DNA of 46,761 nt from Bacteroidota bacterium (GCA_021779665.1 JAJYAG010000031.1:1-46761); one strand, 5' to 3'. Numbered from the stretch's first letter, positions 14,889 to 24,200 are shown. Notes: generated by a model not told the origin, from the sequence alone. Made by a program: numbers and translations.

Positions 14889-14908
14889 ATACTAATAAGT
14901 ATTTTTAT
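14889..14908 (+). promoter_or_regulatory. promoter with palindromic operator
   Basis: ATACTAATAAGTAT (14889-14902, one central mismatch to the palindrome) overlaps the -7-like box TATTTTTAT (14900-14908). The leader AATCAAACAACAT follows before the ATG at 14935. It drives the small regulatory gene and its neighbour. Confidence 0.55.
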
Positions 14909-14934
14909 AATGTATTAATCAAACAACATACTCA

Positions 14935-15099
14935 ATGAGCGCAAAGAATGTAATCTTAACAGCAATTCACTTTAAAGGTATAGAACAAGTAAAGATGGAT
15001 GTTAAAGGGTTAGCAGAAAAAACATTGTGCTCAGAATCCTATGTGAAAAGCATAGTAAGAAAGATTGAAAAAGGTGAAATAATAATAAGAAAGGGTTAG
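14935..15099 (+). CDS. small helix-turn-helix candidate, 54 aa
   Basis: This short basic protein has an HTH-like segment in residues about 23-47 (VKGLAEKTLCSESYVKSIVR), with K-x-L-A-E as first helix and S-x-S-Y-V-K-S as recognition helix. It is the first gene after a promoter of the repeated operator type and could be its regulator, but that link is inference. Three bases separate it from the next gene. Confidence 0.6.
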   Translation: MSAKNVILTAIHFKGIEQVKMDVKGLAEKTLCSESYVKSIVRKIEKGEIIIRKG

Positions 15100-15102
15100 A
15101 TC

Positions 15103-15324
15103 ATGAACACAATCGAATCAAACCAGACTTTAACCGCGAGATCAATTGGAGATTACAATTGTATTTTCACCCTCACTGTTATTGAACGCAAAGGGAATTT
15201 TGCAAAGATCAGATTCCAGGGTTCGGAGAAAAGGACCAAAGTTTACACAGACAAAGAAGGTAATGAATATCTGATGCCTGAAAAATACTCAATGGCTCCC
15301 GTATTTAGGGCAAAGGAGAAATAA
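15103..15324 (+). CDS. small hypothetical protein, 73 aa
   Basis: A beta-rich small protein (CIFTLTVIERKGNFAKIRF; VYTDKEGNEYLMPEKYSMAP) without signal or membrane segment. Short beta-barrel proteins of this look occur in many Bacteroidota mobile elements. It is co-transcribed with the HTH candidate and followed by the second repeat copy and a terminator. Function unknown. Confidence 0.65.
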   Translation: MNTIESNQTLTARSIGDYNCIFTLTVIERKGNFAKIRFQGSEKRTKVYTDKEGNEYLMPEKYSMAPVFRAKEK

Positions 15325-15330
15325 GATATA

Positions 15331-15358
15331 CATTTTAAACATTAGGTTTTGTTGTTAG
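15331..15358 (+). repeat. direct repeat copy 2, shared with 14672-14702
   Basis: CATTTTAAACAT plus TTAGGTTTTGTTGTTAG matches copy 1. It is followed at 15367-15376 by ACC-GTGA-GGT, the same tetraloop type seen at 14804. Confidence 0.6.
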
Positions 15359-15390
15359 AGGTGTCAACCGTGAGGTGTGCATCTATCTTT

Positions 15391-15423
15391 TCCCTCAGTA
15401 TTTTGGTACTGGGGATTTTTTTT
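15391..15423 (+). terminator. strong Rho-independent terminator
   Basis: A 9-bp stem with one bulged T (TCCCTCAGTA with TACTGGGGA) and a six-base loop is followed by eight T. It separates the regulatory pair from the lipoprotein gene. Confidence 0.85.
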
Positions 15424-15457
15424 ATATTTTCGGGCCAATTAATCAACCAGAATCATT

Positions 15458-15913
15458 ATGAAAAAGCTAATCACAATTATCACAGTTTTTGTTCTGTTAC
15501 TTTCATGTTCCAAGGATGAAAAAGAAGATCCGGCAATCCTGGAAGTCACCCTTTCATATTACGATATTGTTTTGAAGGATTACAAGCCGGATATTTATGC
15601 AGATGCTTATTTGTTCCCAGAGTCAATCGGGAAAAATGTGGATCTTTCAAAGTGCATGATGGTTACTGCTAAATTGGGGTTATTGGATGATTCAAATGAA
15701 AAACTTATTGGGGCATATTCATACAAAGGAGAAGCGGATGCGACCGGAAAACTAATCATAAAGGATATTGCACCAGGTAAATATTTATTGTTGGTTTCTT
15801 CCAATGGTAGAATGACCTACAGCACGAAAATGATAACCTTGCCAGCAGGTCAAACCGTTTATGAAACTAAGAAGTTCAGTAAAGAGTATTTAGACTCAGG
15901 GGAGCCGTGGTAA
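15458..15913 (+). CDS. phage-encoded lipoprotein (putative surface-exposed)
   Basis: A type II signal peptide (MKKLITIITVFVLLLSC) ends in the lipobox LLSC with Cys at residue 17, followed by SKDEKED, which resembles the lysine/acidic lipoprotein export signal that sends Bacteroidota lipoproteins to the cell surface. The mature part is a small beta-sandwich-like domain with a carboxypeptidase-regulatory-type pattern (ATGKLIIKDIAPGKYLLLV). Terminators flank it on both sides. It looks like a moron, and superinfection exclusion or host-surface change is plausible but not proven. Confidence 0.8.
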   Translation: MKKLITIITVFVLLLSCSKDEKEDPAILEVTLSYYDIVLKDYKPDIYADAYLFPESIGKNVDLSKCMMVTAKLGLLDDSNEKLIGAYSYKGEADATGKLIIKDIAPGKYLLLVSSNGRMTYSTKMITLPAGQTVYETKKFSKEYLDSGEPW

Positions 15914-15938
15914 TCCTTTAAACCCTCATATCATCAAG

Positions 15939-15965
15939 GCCGGGCATGTTTGTCCGGCTTTTTTT
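15939..15965 (+). terminator. Rho-independent terminator
   Basis: GCCGG/CCGGC (15939-15943 with 15954-15958) plus a run of seven T closes the lipoprotein transcript. The 117 bases that follow up to 16082 are AT rich and probably hold the promoter of the capsid operon (TTG at 15993, TATAATTAT near 16010), but no good -7 box stands out. Confidence 0.8.
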
Positions 15966-16082
15966 GTTAAAAGACTGTTAATAAAAATAACATTGAAAAA
16001 CCTAAATAGTATAATTATAGTTAAGTATTATTACATTTTATTTAATTTAGCGCTTAATTAAACTTAATCCAATTGAAAGCAT

Positions 16083-16772
16083 ATGCTGCATGAAAAAATT
16101 AAAGCAGAACTTAGAAAACAAGGGCTGCCTGAGTCGTTGGCAAAGTTTGTCAACGTGCAAAATGAAACAGAGATTGAGGCCGCAGTAGCCGAACTCAAAT
16201 CTTTCGCAAAACCGGCAACTTTAGAGGACATTTTAAAAGATGAAGCTTTGAAGGGGCAATACCAGTCAGCTCTTCAAAAAGAAGCTGACAGAAGAGTAAC
16301 GGAGGCAATAAAAACTCATGAAACCAAACTGAAAGAGAAGTATGACTTCAAAGAAAAAAGTCAGGGTGGTAATGATCCACAACCGCCTACGGGATTCGAA
16401 AAGCAATTCGAGCAGTTAACAGCTTTGATCAGTAAGCAAAACGAAACTATCAATCAGCTTGTAACTGAAAAGCAGATTTCAGAGCGCAAAACACAAATTT
16501 CATCCAAATTGAAGGATAAAGGTGTGAAAGGCGATTATGCAAATCTGTTGGTCCATCTGAAGGATGAAGAGCTTGATTCGCAGATTGAAACTTTAAAGAA
16601 TCAGGAGGCGAAATTAGAGCAGGACAAGACTGATGAATGGATCGCAAACGGAGGTAGACCACCGGTTAGTAAAGGAAGTGGTGACAATCTTTCTTCTTTA
16701 AAAGAAGCTGCAAAGAAGGTTATTACTGAAATCGATCCGGCAACGTCAGCAACCCCGGTTCATAAATTTTAA
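16083..16772 (+). CDS. capsid scaffolding protein
   Basis: The 229-aa protein is highly charged and almost all helical, with a coiled-coil middle (residues about 105-190: FEKQFEQLTALISKQNETIN and following) and a flexible Gly/Pro hinge (GGNDPQPPTG). This composition and the position just before decoration and major capsid genes are typical of phage scaffolds, which fill the prohead during assembly. No protease domain is visible, so the scaffold may leave intact or be cut by another protein. Confidence 0.8.
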   Translation: MLHEKIKAELRKQGLPESLAKFVNVQNETEIEAAVAELKSFAKPATLEDILKDEALKGQYQSALQKEADRRVTEAIKTHETKLKEKYDFKEKSQGGNDPQPPTGFEKQFEQLTALISKQNETINQLVTEKQISERKTQISSKLKDKGVKGDYANLLVHLKDEELDSQIETLKNQEAKLEQDKTDEWIANGGRPPVSKGSGDNLSSLKEAAKKVITEIDPATSATPVHKF

Positions 16773-16790
16773 CCTTTTATTCTATTTACG

Positions 16791-17393
16791 ATGGAATTTA
16801 AAAAATCTGGACCTGATCCGATTCAAAAGGTTGTTTTTCAAAGTGTGTTAGAAGATGTTCCAGGAGGCTTAAACATAGATACTACAGAGTTGAAGTCAAC
16901 TACTGAGTTTCTTCAGGCCGGTGCTGTTTTAGCATACGATGAATCAACCCGTAAGGCGAATTTGGTAAAAACGGCAGAGTTGCAGGCCGATGCCACAAAC
17001 GTTGCAACCACCTATCGGGTGAAAAAAAATCATGAGTTCAAAGTTGGTAATATCCTTGCTTCTGCTGTTGGCGCGAAAGCTTATGCTATTACAGCTATTG
17101 ATACATCTAATGCAGATTATGATGTGTTGACAGTTGGAACTACTCTTGGTGTAGCTTTGACTGCTTCCAATGGAGTTATTCTTTTTGAAGCTGCTGCCGA
17201 ATCCGCAAGTAATACAAGTGCTTACAAATACACCGCAAAGGGTATCTTAAAAAATACCGTGAAAAAGGGTGTAAATGTTGATGGTTCTATTGTTACCCGT
17301 GGAACTGTTTACGAAAGGCGTTTGCCCTTCAAGGTTACTGATGCCATGAAAACGGCTTTGACCTCTCGGATTCTATTTTCTCAATCATTTTAA
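16791..17393 (+). CDS. putative head decoration / stabilisation protein
   Basis: A 200-aa beta-rich protein with many Thr/Ala/Val and an internal segment (YRVKKNHEFKVGNILASAVG; AITAIDTSNADYDVLTVGTT) like those of capsid decoration or head-fibre base proteins. It lies between scaffold and major capsid, where lambda-type phages keep the decoration gene. A minor structural role of another kind cannot be excluded. Confidence 0.6.
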   Translation: MEFKKSGPDPIQKVVFQSVLEDVPGGLNIDTTELKSTTEFLQAGAVLAYDESTRKANLVKTAELQADATNVATTYRVKKNHEFKVGNILASAVGAKAYAITAIDTSNADYDVLTVGTTLGVALTASNGVILFEAAAESASNTSAYKYTAKGILKNTVKKGVNVDGSIVTRGTVYERRLPFKVTDAMKTALTSRILFSQSF

Positions 17394-17409
17394 TTTGGAG
17401 GACTAAGCC

Positions 17410-18498
17410 ATGTCAATGGAACAAACAATTTTGCAGGAATTAAGACAAAAAGGAGCTTTCCAGGCTCTTATTGATGCTACTGCTGAAAGATACCGTCCTA
17501 TCGTTTGGAAAAACTTTTTTGGATGGAAAGATGTGACTGACCTTAAATGGGAGTCAATAACAGGTGCTTCCGGCCCCGGTGCGGCTGCTACTGTTGTATC
17601 TTTTGACTCTGCGGCTCCATTAAGAAGCCGTAAATCAATTAGTAAAGTATCTGGTGAAATCCCATCTATTCGTGAGAAATTCCGAATGACAGAAAAGGAT
17701 TTACAGGAGTATTTAAATATTTCGAAACTTGGTGCAACTCAGGAAAGAATTCTTAAGCTCATCATTGATGATATTAAGAACGCTGCTGAGGCTCCGCACA
17801 AGCGTTTGGATATTTTCACTCTGGAAGCTCTTTCTACCGGTCAGATCACCCTTAACACTACCAACAACCCTGATGGTATGGTTTGGGAAACGGCTATCGA
17901 CTACGGTATGCCTTCTGGAAATAAAAAGGGTGTAACTGCAGTTTGGAGTGATGTTGCAAACTCAAAACCAATTACTGACATTACAACGATTTGTGATCTT
18001 GCAGCAGCAAACGGTCATAAATTGGAGTATATGTACATGCGCCGGGCAATGTTCAATTATCTGAAGAATTCTGCGGAAACAAAGAGTTATATTACAGGTT
18101 ATGCCATTGGAAAGGCTGAGCAAAAGGTTAATCTGAGCTTACAGCTTATTAATGAATACTTACTTGCTGAAAGTATGCCTCAGATACGCATTGTTGATGT
18201 GCAAATCGGCATAGAGAAAGATGGAAACGTTACAAACTTCAATCCTTTCGCTGAACATCGTGTTGCATTTACTCCTGCAGGTCTGTTGGGGGAAATGTAT
18301 AACGGTCCAATTGTTGAGCGTGAGATACCTGTTAAACAGGTTACCTATGCTGAATACGACAGAGTGCTTTTGAAAAAATGGCACGATATCGATCCGATTT
18401 CTGAGTTCACAGGTTGCGAATTGAATGCTTTTCCTGCTTGGAATAACGTTCTTTCTTGCTACTTGCTGAACACAAATAACGTCAACACTTACGCTTAA
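17410..18498 (+). CDS. major capsid protein
   Basis: At 362 aa, located after scaffold and before connector genes, it has the make-up expected of an HK97-fold capsid protein: a helical N-arm (MEQTILQELRQKGAFQALID), an E-loop-like segment (SRKSISKVSGEIPSIREKFR), a spine helix (ERILKLIIDDIKNAAEAPHK) and a C-terminal beta part (FNPFAEHRVAFTPAG). A GGAGGA sequence eight bases before the ATG is one of the few Shine-Dalgarno-like sites here and suits very high expression. Confidence 0.88.
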   Translation: MSMEQTILQELRQKGAFQALIDATAERYRPIVWKNFFGWKDVTDLKWESITGASGPGAAATVVSFDSAAPLRSRKSISKVSGEIPSIREKFRMTEKDLQEYLNISKLGATQERILKLIIDDIKNAAEAPHKRLDIFTLEALSTGQITLNTTNNPDGMVWETAIDYGMPSGNKKGVTAVWSDVANSKPITDITTICDLAAANGHKLEYMYMRRAMFNYLKNSAETKSYITGYAIGKAEQKVNLSLQLINEYLLAESMPQIRIVDVQIGIEKDGNVTNFNPFAEHRVAFTPAGLLGEMYNGPIVEREIPVKQVTYAEYDRVLLKKWHDIDPISEFTGCELNAFPAWNNVLSCYLLNTNNVNTYA

Positions 18499-18508
18499 TA
18501 GGTAGGCC

Positions 18509-18811
18509 ATGACTAAAAGAGAAGCCCTGCAAGCTATTATCACTTTCGAGTGTTCCGCGAATTTAATTGAAAAAGCTTTAATCGACAGTAATGTTGATGG
18601 TGATGAATATTATGATTCAACGTGCAAAAAGGAAATTGATTTATTCCTTGCAGAGCTTTGCTTTATTGTGGCAAATTCCCCTGATTGGACAGAGGGGAAT
18701 TCATCTATTCAATTGGACCGTCAGGTTTTACTTAACACACGTTCTTCAATATTTAAGAAATACGGTATTGAAGAAAATGAAGGTATAATTTCATGTGATC
18801 CGGTATGGTAA
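18509..18811 (+). CDS. head-tail connector protein (adaptor-like)
   Basis: A 100-aa helical protein (TKREALQAIITFECSANLIE; KKEIDLFLAELCFIVANSPD) directly after the capsid gene, the usual place of the gp15/gp6-type adaptor ring. The pattern is like small helical connector proteins of Bacteroidota prophages (DUF6706-type), but that name is tentative. It overlaps the next gene by seven bases. Confidence 0.65.
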   Translation: MTKREALQAIITFECSANLIEKALIDSNVDGDEYYDSTCKKEIDLFLAELCFIVANSPDWTEGNSSIQLDRQVLLNTRSSIFKKYGIEENEGIISCDPVW

Positions 18812-19107
18812 GAAGATATCCGCATGTTGCGACGATAAAATTCAATCGTGAAGGCACCTACGATGCGAACAGAAAGTTCACGGAAGGCGAAGCGGTTGAA
18901 TTGTCAATCACATGTAATATTCAGCCAGCAGGATTCGGTACGTATGTTAAAAAGGATGATGGAACAAAATTAAGTGTAGACTACAAATTGAACTCACCGC
19001 TTTTTGCTGATGATGTTCCAGAAGGTGCTAAAATCAGGTTGTACGGAAAAGAATATCTTATCAAACGAGTCTTTAAATACCAGTTACACGCTGAAATATG
19101 GGTTTAA
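18805..19107 (+). CDS. head closure / head-tail joining protein
   Basis: A 100-aa beta-barrel-like protein (CNIQPAGFGTYVKKDDGTKL; GAKIRLYGKEYLIKRVF) of the size and order of head-closure proteins that sit under the adaptor ring. The call rests on position and secondary-structure pattern. It overlaps the next gene by ten bases. Confidence 0.6.
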   Translation: MVRRYPHVATIKFNREGTYDANRKFTEGEAVELSITCNIQPAGFGTYVKKDDGTKLSVDYKLNSPLFADDVPEGAKIRLYGKEYLIKRVFKYQLHAEIWV

Positions 19108-19550
19108 GATGGGAAACTCAGAGAAACAATGCCGTGATTGCAAAATCAATGGAAAAGTTTCTTAAAGAGCTTCAATCACGCCATTTTGAACTCCTAACCT
19201 ATGTCGGAGAACAATTCATTAATTGGGCCCGGCAAAATGAGTTTGCTTCAAAAGCCAAGAAAGGGGCTTATAAAGATCGAACTGGAAATTTAAGAGGTTC
19301 AACAGGGTATATCATTGGATTCGATGGTAAGATAAAAAAGACCGACATTACTGGTACAGCAGAAGGAACGCAGGCAGCAAGAAGTTTAGCAAATGAAATA
19401 TTAAGAAAAAACAATAAGGGTTTCGTCCTTATTGCGGTTGCAGGGATGGAATATGCATCATCAGTTGAAGCAAAAGGCTATGATGTTATTTCTGCAAGTT
19501 CGGAGGAAGCTGCCGATTTACTTAAAGAATTAATTCAAAAGGTTAAATGA
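19098..19550 (+). CDS. HK97 gp10-like neck / tail completion protein
   Basis: The 150-aa protein carries the gp10-like pattern: FINWARQNEFASKAKKGAYK, DRTGNLRGSTGYII (about residues 54-67) and the late element AGMEYASSVEAKGYDVI. Such proteins join head and tail. Four bases overlap the next gene. Confidence 0.8.
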   Translation: MGLRWETQRNNAVIAKSMEKFLKELQSRHFELLTYVGEQFINWARQNEFASKAKKGAYKDRTGNLRGSTGYIIGFDGKIKKTDITGTAEGTQAARSLANEILRKNNKGFVLIAVAGMEYASSVEAKGYDVISASSEEAADLLKELIQKVK

Positions 19551-19945
19551 AAACAACGATTGACATAGTTGATAGGTTAATTCCGATCATTAATGTTGCT
19601 TCGGTAACATCGCTTATAAATGGCGGCGTTTATGCTTTTCAGAGGCCTTTAAACTCAGAGTTGGAAGATATTATTATCAATTCCCTTCCTATATCGAGTG
19701 ATGATGTTATACAAAACGGTATAGCAAACATCAATTGTTTCTGTCAGAATTTCAGCAATAAAACTCCCAATGTGGATAAGCTCAACAGTTTTGCGAAAGC
19801 AGTTTTGAGCGTTTTAGAATCCTTTGCAGCCATAAATGAATATTTCTCTTTTGATGTTGTGTGGAATACCATTCTTGCTGAAAGTGAGAGTGAATGTTAT
19901 GCCAACATTAGAATTCGATATTACATCCAAAAAGAAGAAAATTAA
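19547..19945 (+). CDS. tail terminator / completion protein
   Basis: A 132-aa alpha/beta protein in the position of the tail terminator, with a start helix (TIDIVDRLIPIINVASVTSL) and a late beta segment (ECYANIRIRYYIQ) comparable to gpU-type folds. No catalytic motif is expected. The call is by order and size. Confidence 0.65.
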   Translation: MKTTIDIVDRLIPIINVASVTSLINGGVYAFQRPLNSELEDIIINSLPISSDDVIQNGIANINCFCQNFSNKTPNVDKLNSFAKAVLSVLESFAAINEYFSFDVVWNTILAESESECYANIRIRYYIQKEEN

Positions 19946-19957
19946 AAATTTACAATC

Positions 19958-20473
19958 ATGCCAGGTAGAATAGCAGTAGGTTGCAAAACCATAAAATATG
20001 GCACTTGTGGAACTAACGGAACAATGGGAACAACCCTTTCAACCGTTGGTTTGATCGTTCCTGATTCGGTAATATTCAATTTAGCCGAACCTGACAGCGA
20101 ACCAGTGCTTTGCGAGGACGTTTCCGGAGCTGTTTCTTATTTAACCGATGGAACTCAGATTGCATCGTTTGAATGGGAACAGAGGGATATTTCCCCGGCC
20201 ACATTAGCGAAATTCATTTCTGGAACAACCACGGGCGAAGTTTTCACCCCGGATGTTGCAGTAACCATCAAGGAGGCAAGTGTTGAGCTTACTACCCTTG
20301 TTCATGGTGGAAAGAGTTTCAAATTTGAATTCCCGCGGACCATTCTTAAAGCTTCGATTGCCGGTGAGGCAAAGAAAAAAGGAACTTTCAGAATGAAGAT
20401 CAAGTGCGATGTTGCTGTGCCTTTTGATGGATCAGGAAATCCATTGGCTCAGTACAAAATTTCGAGAGTGTAG
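19958..20473 (+). CDS. major tail (tube) protein
   Basis: A 171-aa beta-rich protein with a tube-protein-like plan: NLAEPDSEPVLCEDVSGAVS, TQIASFEWEQRDISP, a middle helix (PATLAKFISG) and a closing beta segment KGTFRMKIKCDVAVPF. Position between tail terminator and chaperone is typical for the most abundant tail protein. The gene is followed by an attenuator hairpin. Confidence 0.82.
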   Translation: MPGRIAVGCKTIKYGTCGTNGTMGTTLSTVGLIVPDSVIFNLAEPDSEPVLCEDVSGAVSYLTDGTQIASFEWEQRDISPATLAKFISGTTTGEVFTPDVAVTIKEASVELTTLVHGGKSFKFEFPRTILKASIAGEAKKKGTFRMKIKCDVAVPFDGSGNPLAQYKISRV

Positions 20474-20499
20474 TTCATAGTTGGTTTAGGTTAAGTTGG

Positions 20500-20527
20500 G
20501 TAAGCCTCCTTAAAAGAGGCTTACTTT
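20500..20527 (+). terminator. attenuator hairpin between major tail and chaperone genes
   Basis: A 9-bp perfect stem GTAAGCCTC/GAGGCTTAC with a 7-base loop is followed by only three T. It would let most polymerases stop after the abundant tube gene while some read on into tape measure genes. Confidence 0.65.
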
Positions 20528-20540
20528 AAACATAATAATC

Positions 20541-21104
20541 ATGGATGAAAATAAGATTTTGGAGGCCACTGTTGAACTCGTTCAGGAAAAACCGGTAGTT
20601 ATTCCATATACCTTTGAAAAATTAAATTTCTGGCAGAAAATTGGTGTTTTGCCGAAGAAAAAGAACATCATTATTCCTGCTTTAACAATGGGAACTCTTC
20701 TGAAGATTTCGGGAGAAATTCTAAAATTCAAAGGGTTTGATGAATATGACGGGAAATCAACTACAATCGACGTTGGTACTCAAATGATTTACAATAATGG
20801 GGAAGGAGTTATAAGAATTCTTGCCCTGGCTATCCATAACAAGAAATCAGATCCGCCAAAAGGTCTTGAAAATTTCATCCGCGATTACCTTACACCTGTA
20901 GAAATTAGCCAGTTATTTACGGTTGTAACAAGGCAAATGAATTTAATGCCTTTTATGACTACTATCATTGCCGTAAAGGGAATGAGCCTAATGAAGAAGG
21001 AGGAGACAATAGCCCCTGTATCTGGCGAACAATCGGAGGAATTATTAAATACTACCGATTCGGATGGGATGAGCTTCTTTGGAATAGAAGCTTCGCAAAT
21101 CTGA
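20541..21104 (+). CDS. tail assembly chaperone (G)
   Basis: The 187-aa protein lies between tube and tape measure genes, the place of lambda gpG. It has a hydrophobic helical middle (IPALTMGTLLKISGEILKF) and an acidic end. It binds tape measure protein during tail assembly. A slippery heptamer near codon 146 allows a longer form (see 20541-21217). Confidence 0.8.
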   Translation: MDENKILEATVELVQEKPVVIPYTFEKLNFWQKIGVLPKKKNIIIPALTMGTLLKISGEILKFKGFDEYDGKSTTIDVGTQMIYNNGEGVIRILALAIHNKKSDPPKGLENFIRDYLTPVEISQLFTVVTRQMNLMPFMTTIIAVKGMSLMKKEETIAPVSGEQSEELLNTTDSDGMSFFGIEASQI

Positions 21105-21217
21105 TGATGCTTGTTTCCACGATCCCGGGATCTGATTCTAAAAGTGGAGATCAACCGGTGAAAATGGAAACGGTTAACCTTGTAAACTTACTCACGAATG
21201 GCGTTGGAGTTGGATAG
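20541..21217 (+). CDS. tail assembly chaperone GT fusion by -1 frameshift
   Basis: A shift at A-AAG-GGA (20975-20981) moves ribosomes to the -1 frame after residue 147. That frame stays open for 78 more codons to a TAG at 21215-21217, giving 225 aa. The extension contains FGWDELLWNRSFANLMML, the W-rich helix pattern typical of T domains of phage tail chaperones, which shows that the second frame is coding. The stop lies 20 bases inside the tape measure gene. Confidence 0.75.
20975..20981 (+). promoter_or_regulatory. -1 ribosomal frameshift site AAAGGGA
   Basis: In the zero frame it reads A-AAG-GGA, matching X-XXY-YYZ. Both tRNAs can re-pair one base back. No zero-frame stop or obvious strong pseudoknot lies immediately downstream, so efficiency may be modest. 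Confidence 0.75.
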
Positions 21218-24200
21218 CAGCCTGTATTTTCAGGCCCGTATTGATTACGAAGCATTGCGCCGGGATATCAACCAGGTGCGAGCTGAAATTTCCAGAATGG
21301 CCGGTCAGGTTGAACAACAGACTGGCGTTATGGATAAAGCATTCAAGCGCATTGGTGCTGCAATGGCCGGGTATTTTACTATTAACACTTTAAAGAATTT
21401 TGTTGGTCAATTAATTAATGTTCGTGGTGAATTCCAGATGTTGGAAGTTTCATTCACCACGATGCTGAAAAGCAAAACCAAAGCTGATCAGTTAATGGCT
21501 CAAATGGTCGAACTCGCGGCCAAAACTCCGTTTGAGCTTTCAGAAGTTGCAACCGCTGGAAAACAGTTGTTGGCTTATGGATTCCAGGCCGAATCAATCA
21601 CTGAAAATATTAAGATGTTGGGCAATGTGGCCTCAGGTGTTGGGGCTCCACTTGGTGACATCGTTTATTTATATGGCACCCTCCAAACTCAGGGTAGGGC
21701 TTATACAAAGGATATCATGCAATTTACAAGTCGTGGTATTCCTATTATCGATGAATTGGCAAAACAATTTGGTGTTGCTAAGGAGAAAATTCAGGGAATG
21801 GTTGAAGCCGGAAAGGTTGGCTTTCCTGAAGTTGAAAAAGCTTTCAAATCACTTACGAGTGAAAGCGGAATGTTCTATAATCTGATGCAGGAACAGTCCA
21901 AAACCTTACCGGGCCAAATTTCAAATATGAAGGATGCCTGGGCCAGAATGTTAAATACCATGGGCCAGAATTCAGAAGGTTTCTTCTCTGGTATTATATC
22001 TGGTTTAACAAGTGCTATCAATGCTGTAAATGATGCAATAGGTCAGAGTACTATTGAAAAGATGCAGGAAGAAGGTAAAACCGTTAATATTCTTGCAGCT
22101 TCATTACTTGAAGCCAATGTACCATATGAAGAACGTGTACGACTTTTAAAGCAGTTGAAAGATATAAATCCTTCCATTGTTGAAGGTTTAAACGCTGAAA
22201 ATCTCAATTATGATAAGCTGAGAGCAAACCTTGAGGCTTATAATTTGCAGCTTGCAAATAAAATCGTTCTCCAACGTCAGCAGGATAAAATTGCAGAGCA
22301 AGCAGAAAAAGAAGCAACGGCCCGGGAAACTGAGCTTTTAAAAAGAGAGATTTTAAGGAGAAATCTTGAATCTGAAGCAAGAGCAGGAGGTTCAAGTTGG
22401 GTTGATAAAGAAAAAGCAAAGAAATATCGGGAAGCTGTAAAAGCATTAAATCTTAATGAAAACCTCACATTAGAACAAAAAGGTGAAGAGGCTATTAAAT
22501 TGGCAGGCGTTGGTGGTACTTCCGTAAATAGCTCATTAGGAAACTGGTTGTTTGCAAAAAAGCAGCTTGAACAGGAACAGGAAGCCATGAAGAAACTTAT
22601 CGGGGACCGTCAAAAACTTGTTAAGGATCTTGGAATAGTTGAGAATACTCCTTCCAATGGCGGAACCGGCAATGCTGCACCTGAGGCGGTTAAAACCTAT
22701 GCTGATTCAATCCAGGGATTGAAAGACAAACTTAAGGGATTAAAAGAAGAGTTTGAGAACTTTCCTGCAAGTACCTCTAATTATCAAGCTGAACTCCAAA
22801 AAAGAGCTGCAGAAATTAACGCTTTGGAGCTTGAAATTTCCAACAGGGAGCATCCAACAACAAGGGAAAAGGCACCTGATAAACTTGAAGCGAGATCAAC
22901 GGTACTTTTAGATAATACCGAAGAGGTTCAAAAAATGAGGGATAATGTTAAGGCTCAAATCGAAAATTCGAAAACTGCGTATGGCCATTTATTTGATGAA
23001 ATAGAAGGGCTCGATAGGAAATCACTTAAAAATCGTTTGTCGAGTTTAAAAACTGAGCTTGCCAAACATCAGGAATTTTCGGCTGAAAGGATAAAGCTTC
23101 TGGAAAAAATTGAAGAAGTTCAGGGCGAATTGGATAAGAACACAATTGAAGGTGTTACCAATGCTTTGAATGGAATTTATGCTATCGGGCAAGCCTTAGA
23201 AGGTTTTGATCCAAAAGTTACTGCATTGGCTAATAGTGCCGGAGCATTGGCAGATACTTTCAACAGCCTTAAAACATTTGATTTCAGTAAGGGATTGAAT
23301 TTTGAATCCTTACTTAGCGGTGATATTGCCGGAACCGTAAGTTCTGTTTATTCCCTTGCAGAATCGTTCGTGGATATCACAACAAGTACTTTCAATTGGG
23401 AAAAGGCACAGGAGGCAATAAATAAGCAGTTGGAAAAAACCCTTGAAATGTTCAATGATCTGAACGATAACAAGGGTATGAGTTATTTTACCGATTATTC
23501 AAAAACGCTTGAAGAAGGTCAAAAGACTATTGATTCCAGTAACGCAAAAATTGCGGAATATAATCAGCAAATTAAGCAATGGGAGAAGAAAGCAAAGTTT
23601 GATATTGGATCATTAGGGTTCGGTGTTTTTGGTATTTCCACACAGGTAGCGGAAGCCAAAAAAGCACAGAAGGAAATTGATAAATATCAAAATGCCATAA
23701 AGGATCTTGAAAAGGATATTGAACGAGTTAAGGCCGAAATGGAACAGGCCGAAACAGAGTTTAAAAATAACCTGATCGGAACTACTGCCGAAGGAATAGC
23801 CGACAGTATTGTTGAAGGATTTAAAAAAGGTGAATCAGCTCAGGAAATATTCGCCAATAACTTTCAGGATATAATGCTGAATTCCATATCCAAGATTTTT
23901 GAAAGGCAGGTATGGGATCAATTGATGAAGCAAGGTGGATTTGTGGATATGTTCACAAATGCCATGAATGATAAAAAGCTAGATCCTAAAGAAATTGAGA
24001 ACCTTAAAAACTCCTATACCGAAACAATAGCAGCCGGGCAGGAAATGTGGAACGAGCTGACGAAGGCTATTCCAGAAATTAACGGTTCGAAAGAGAATGC
24101 GGAAGCACTGAAAGGAAGTATTAAAGGAATAACCGAAAAGACAGCCGGTGTTCTGGAAGGTCAGGTAAATGCAATGAGAATCAATGTAGCTGAAATACTA

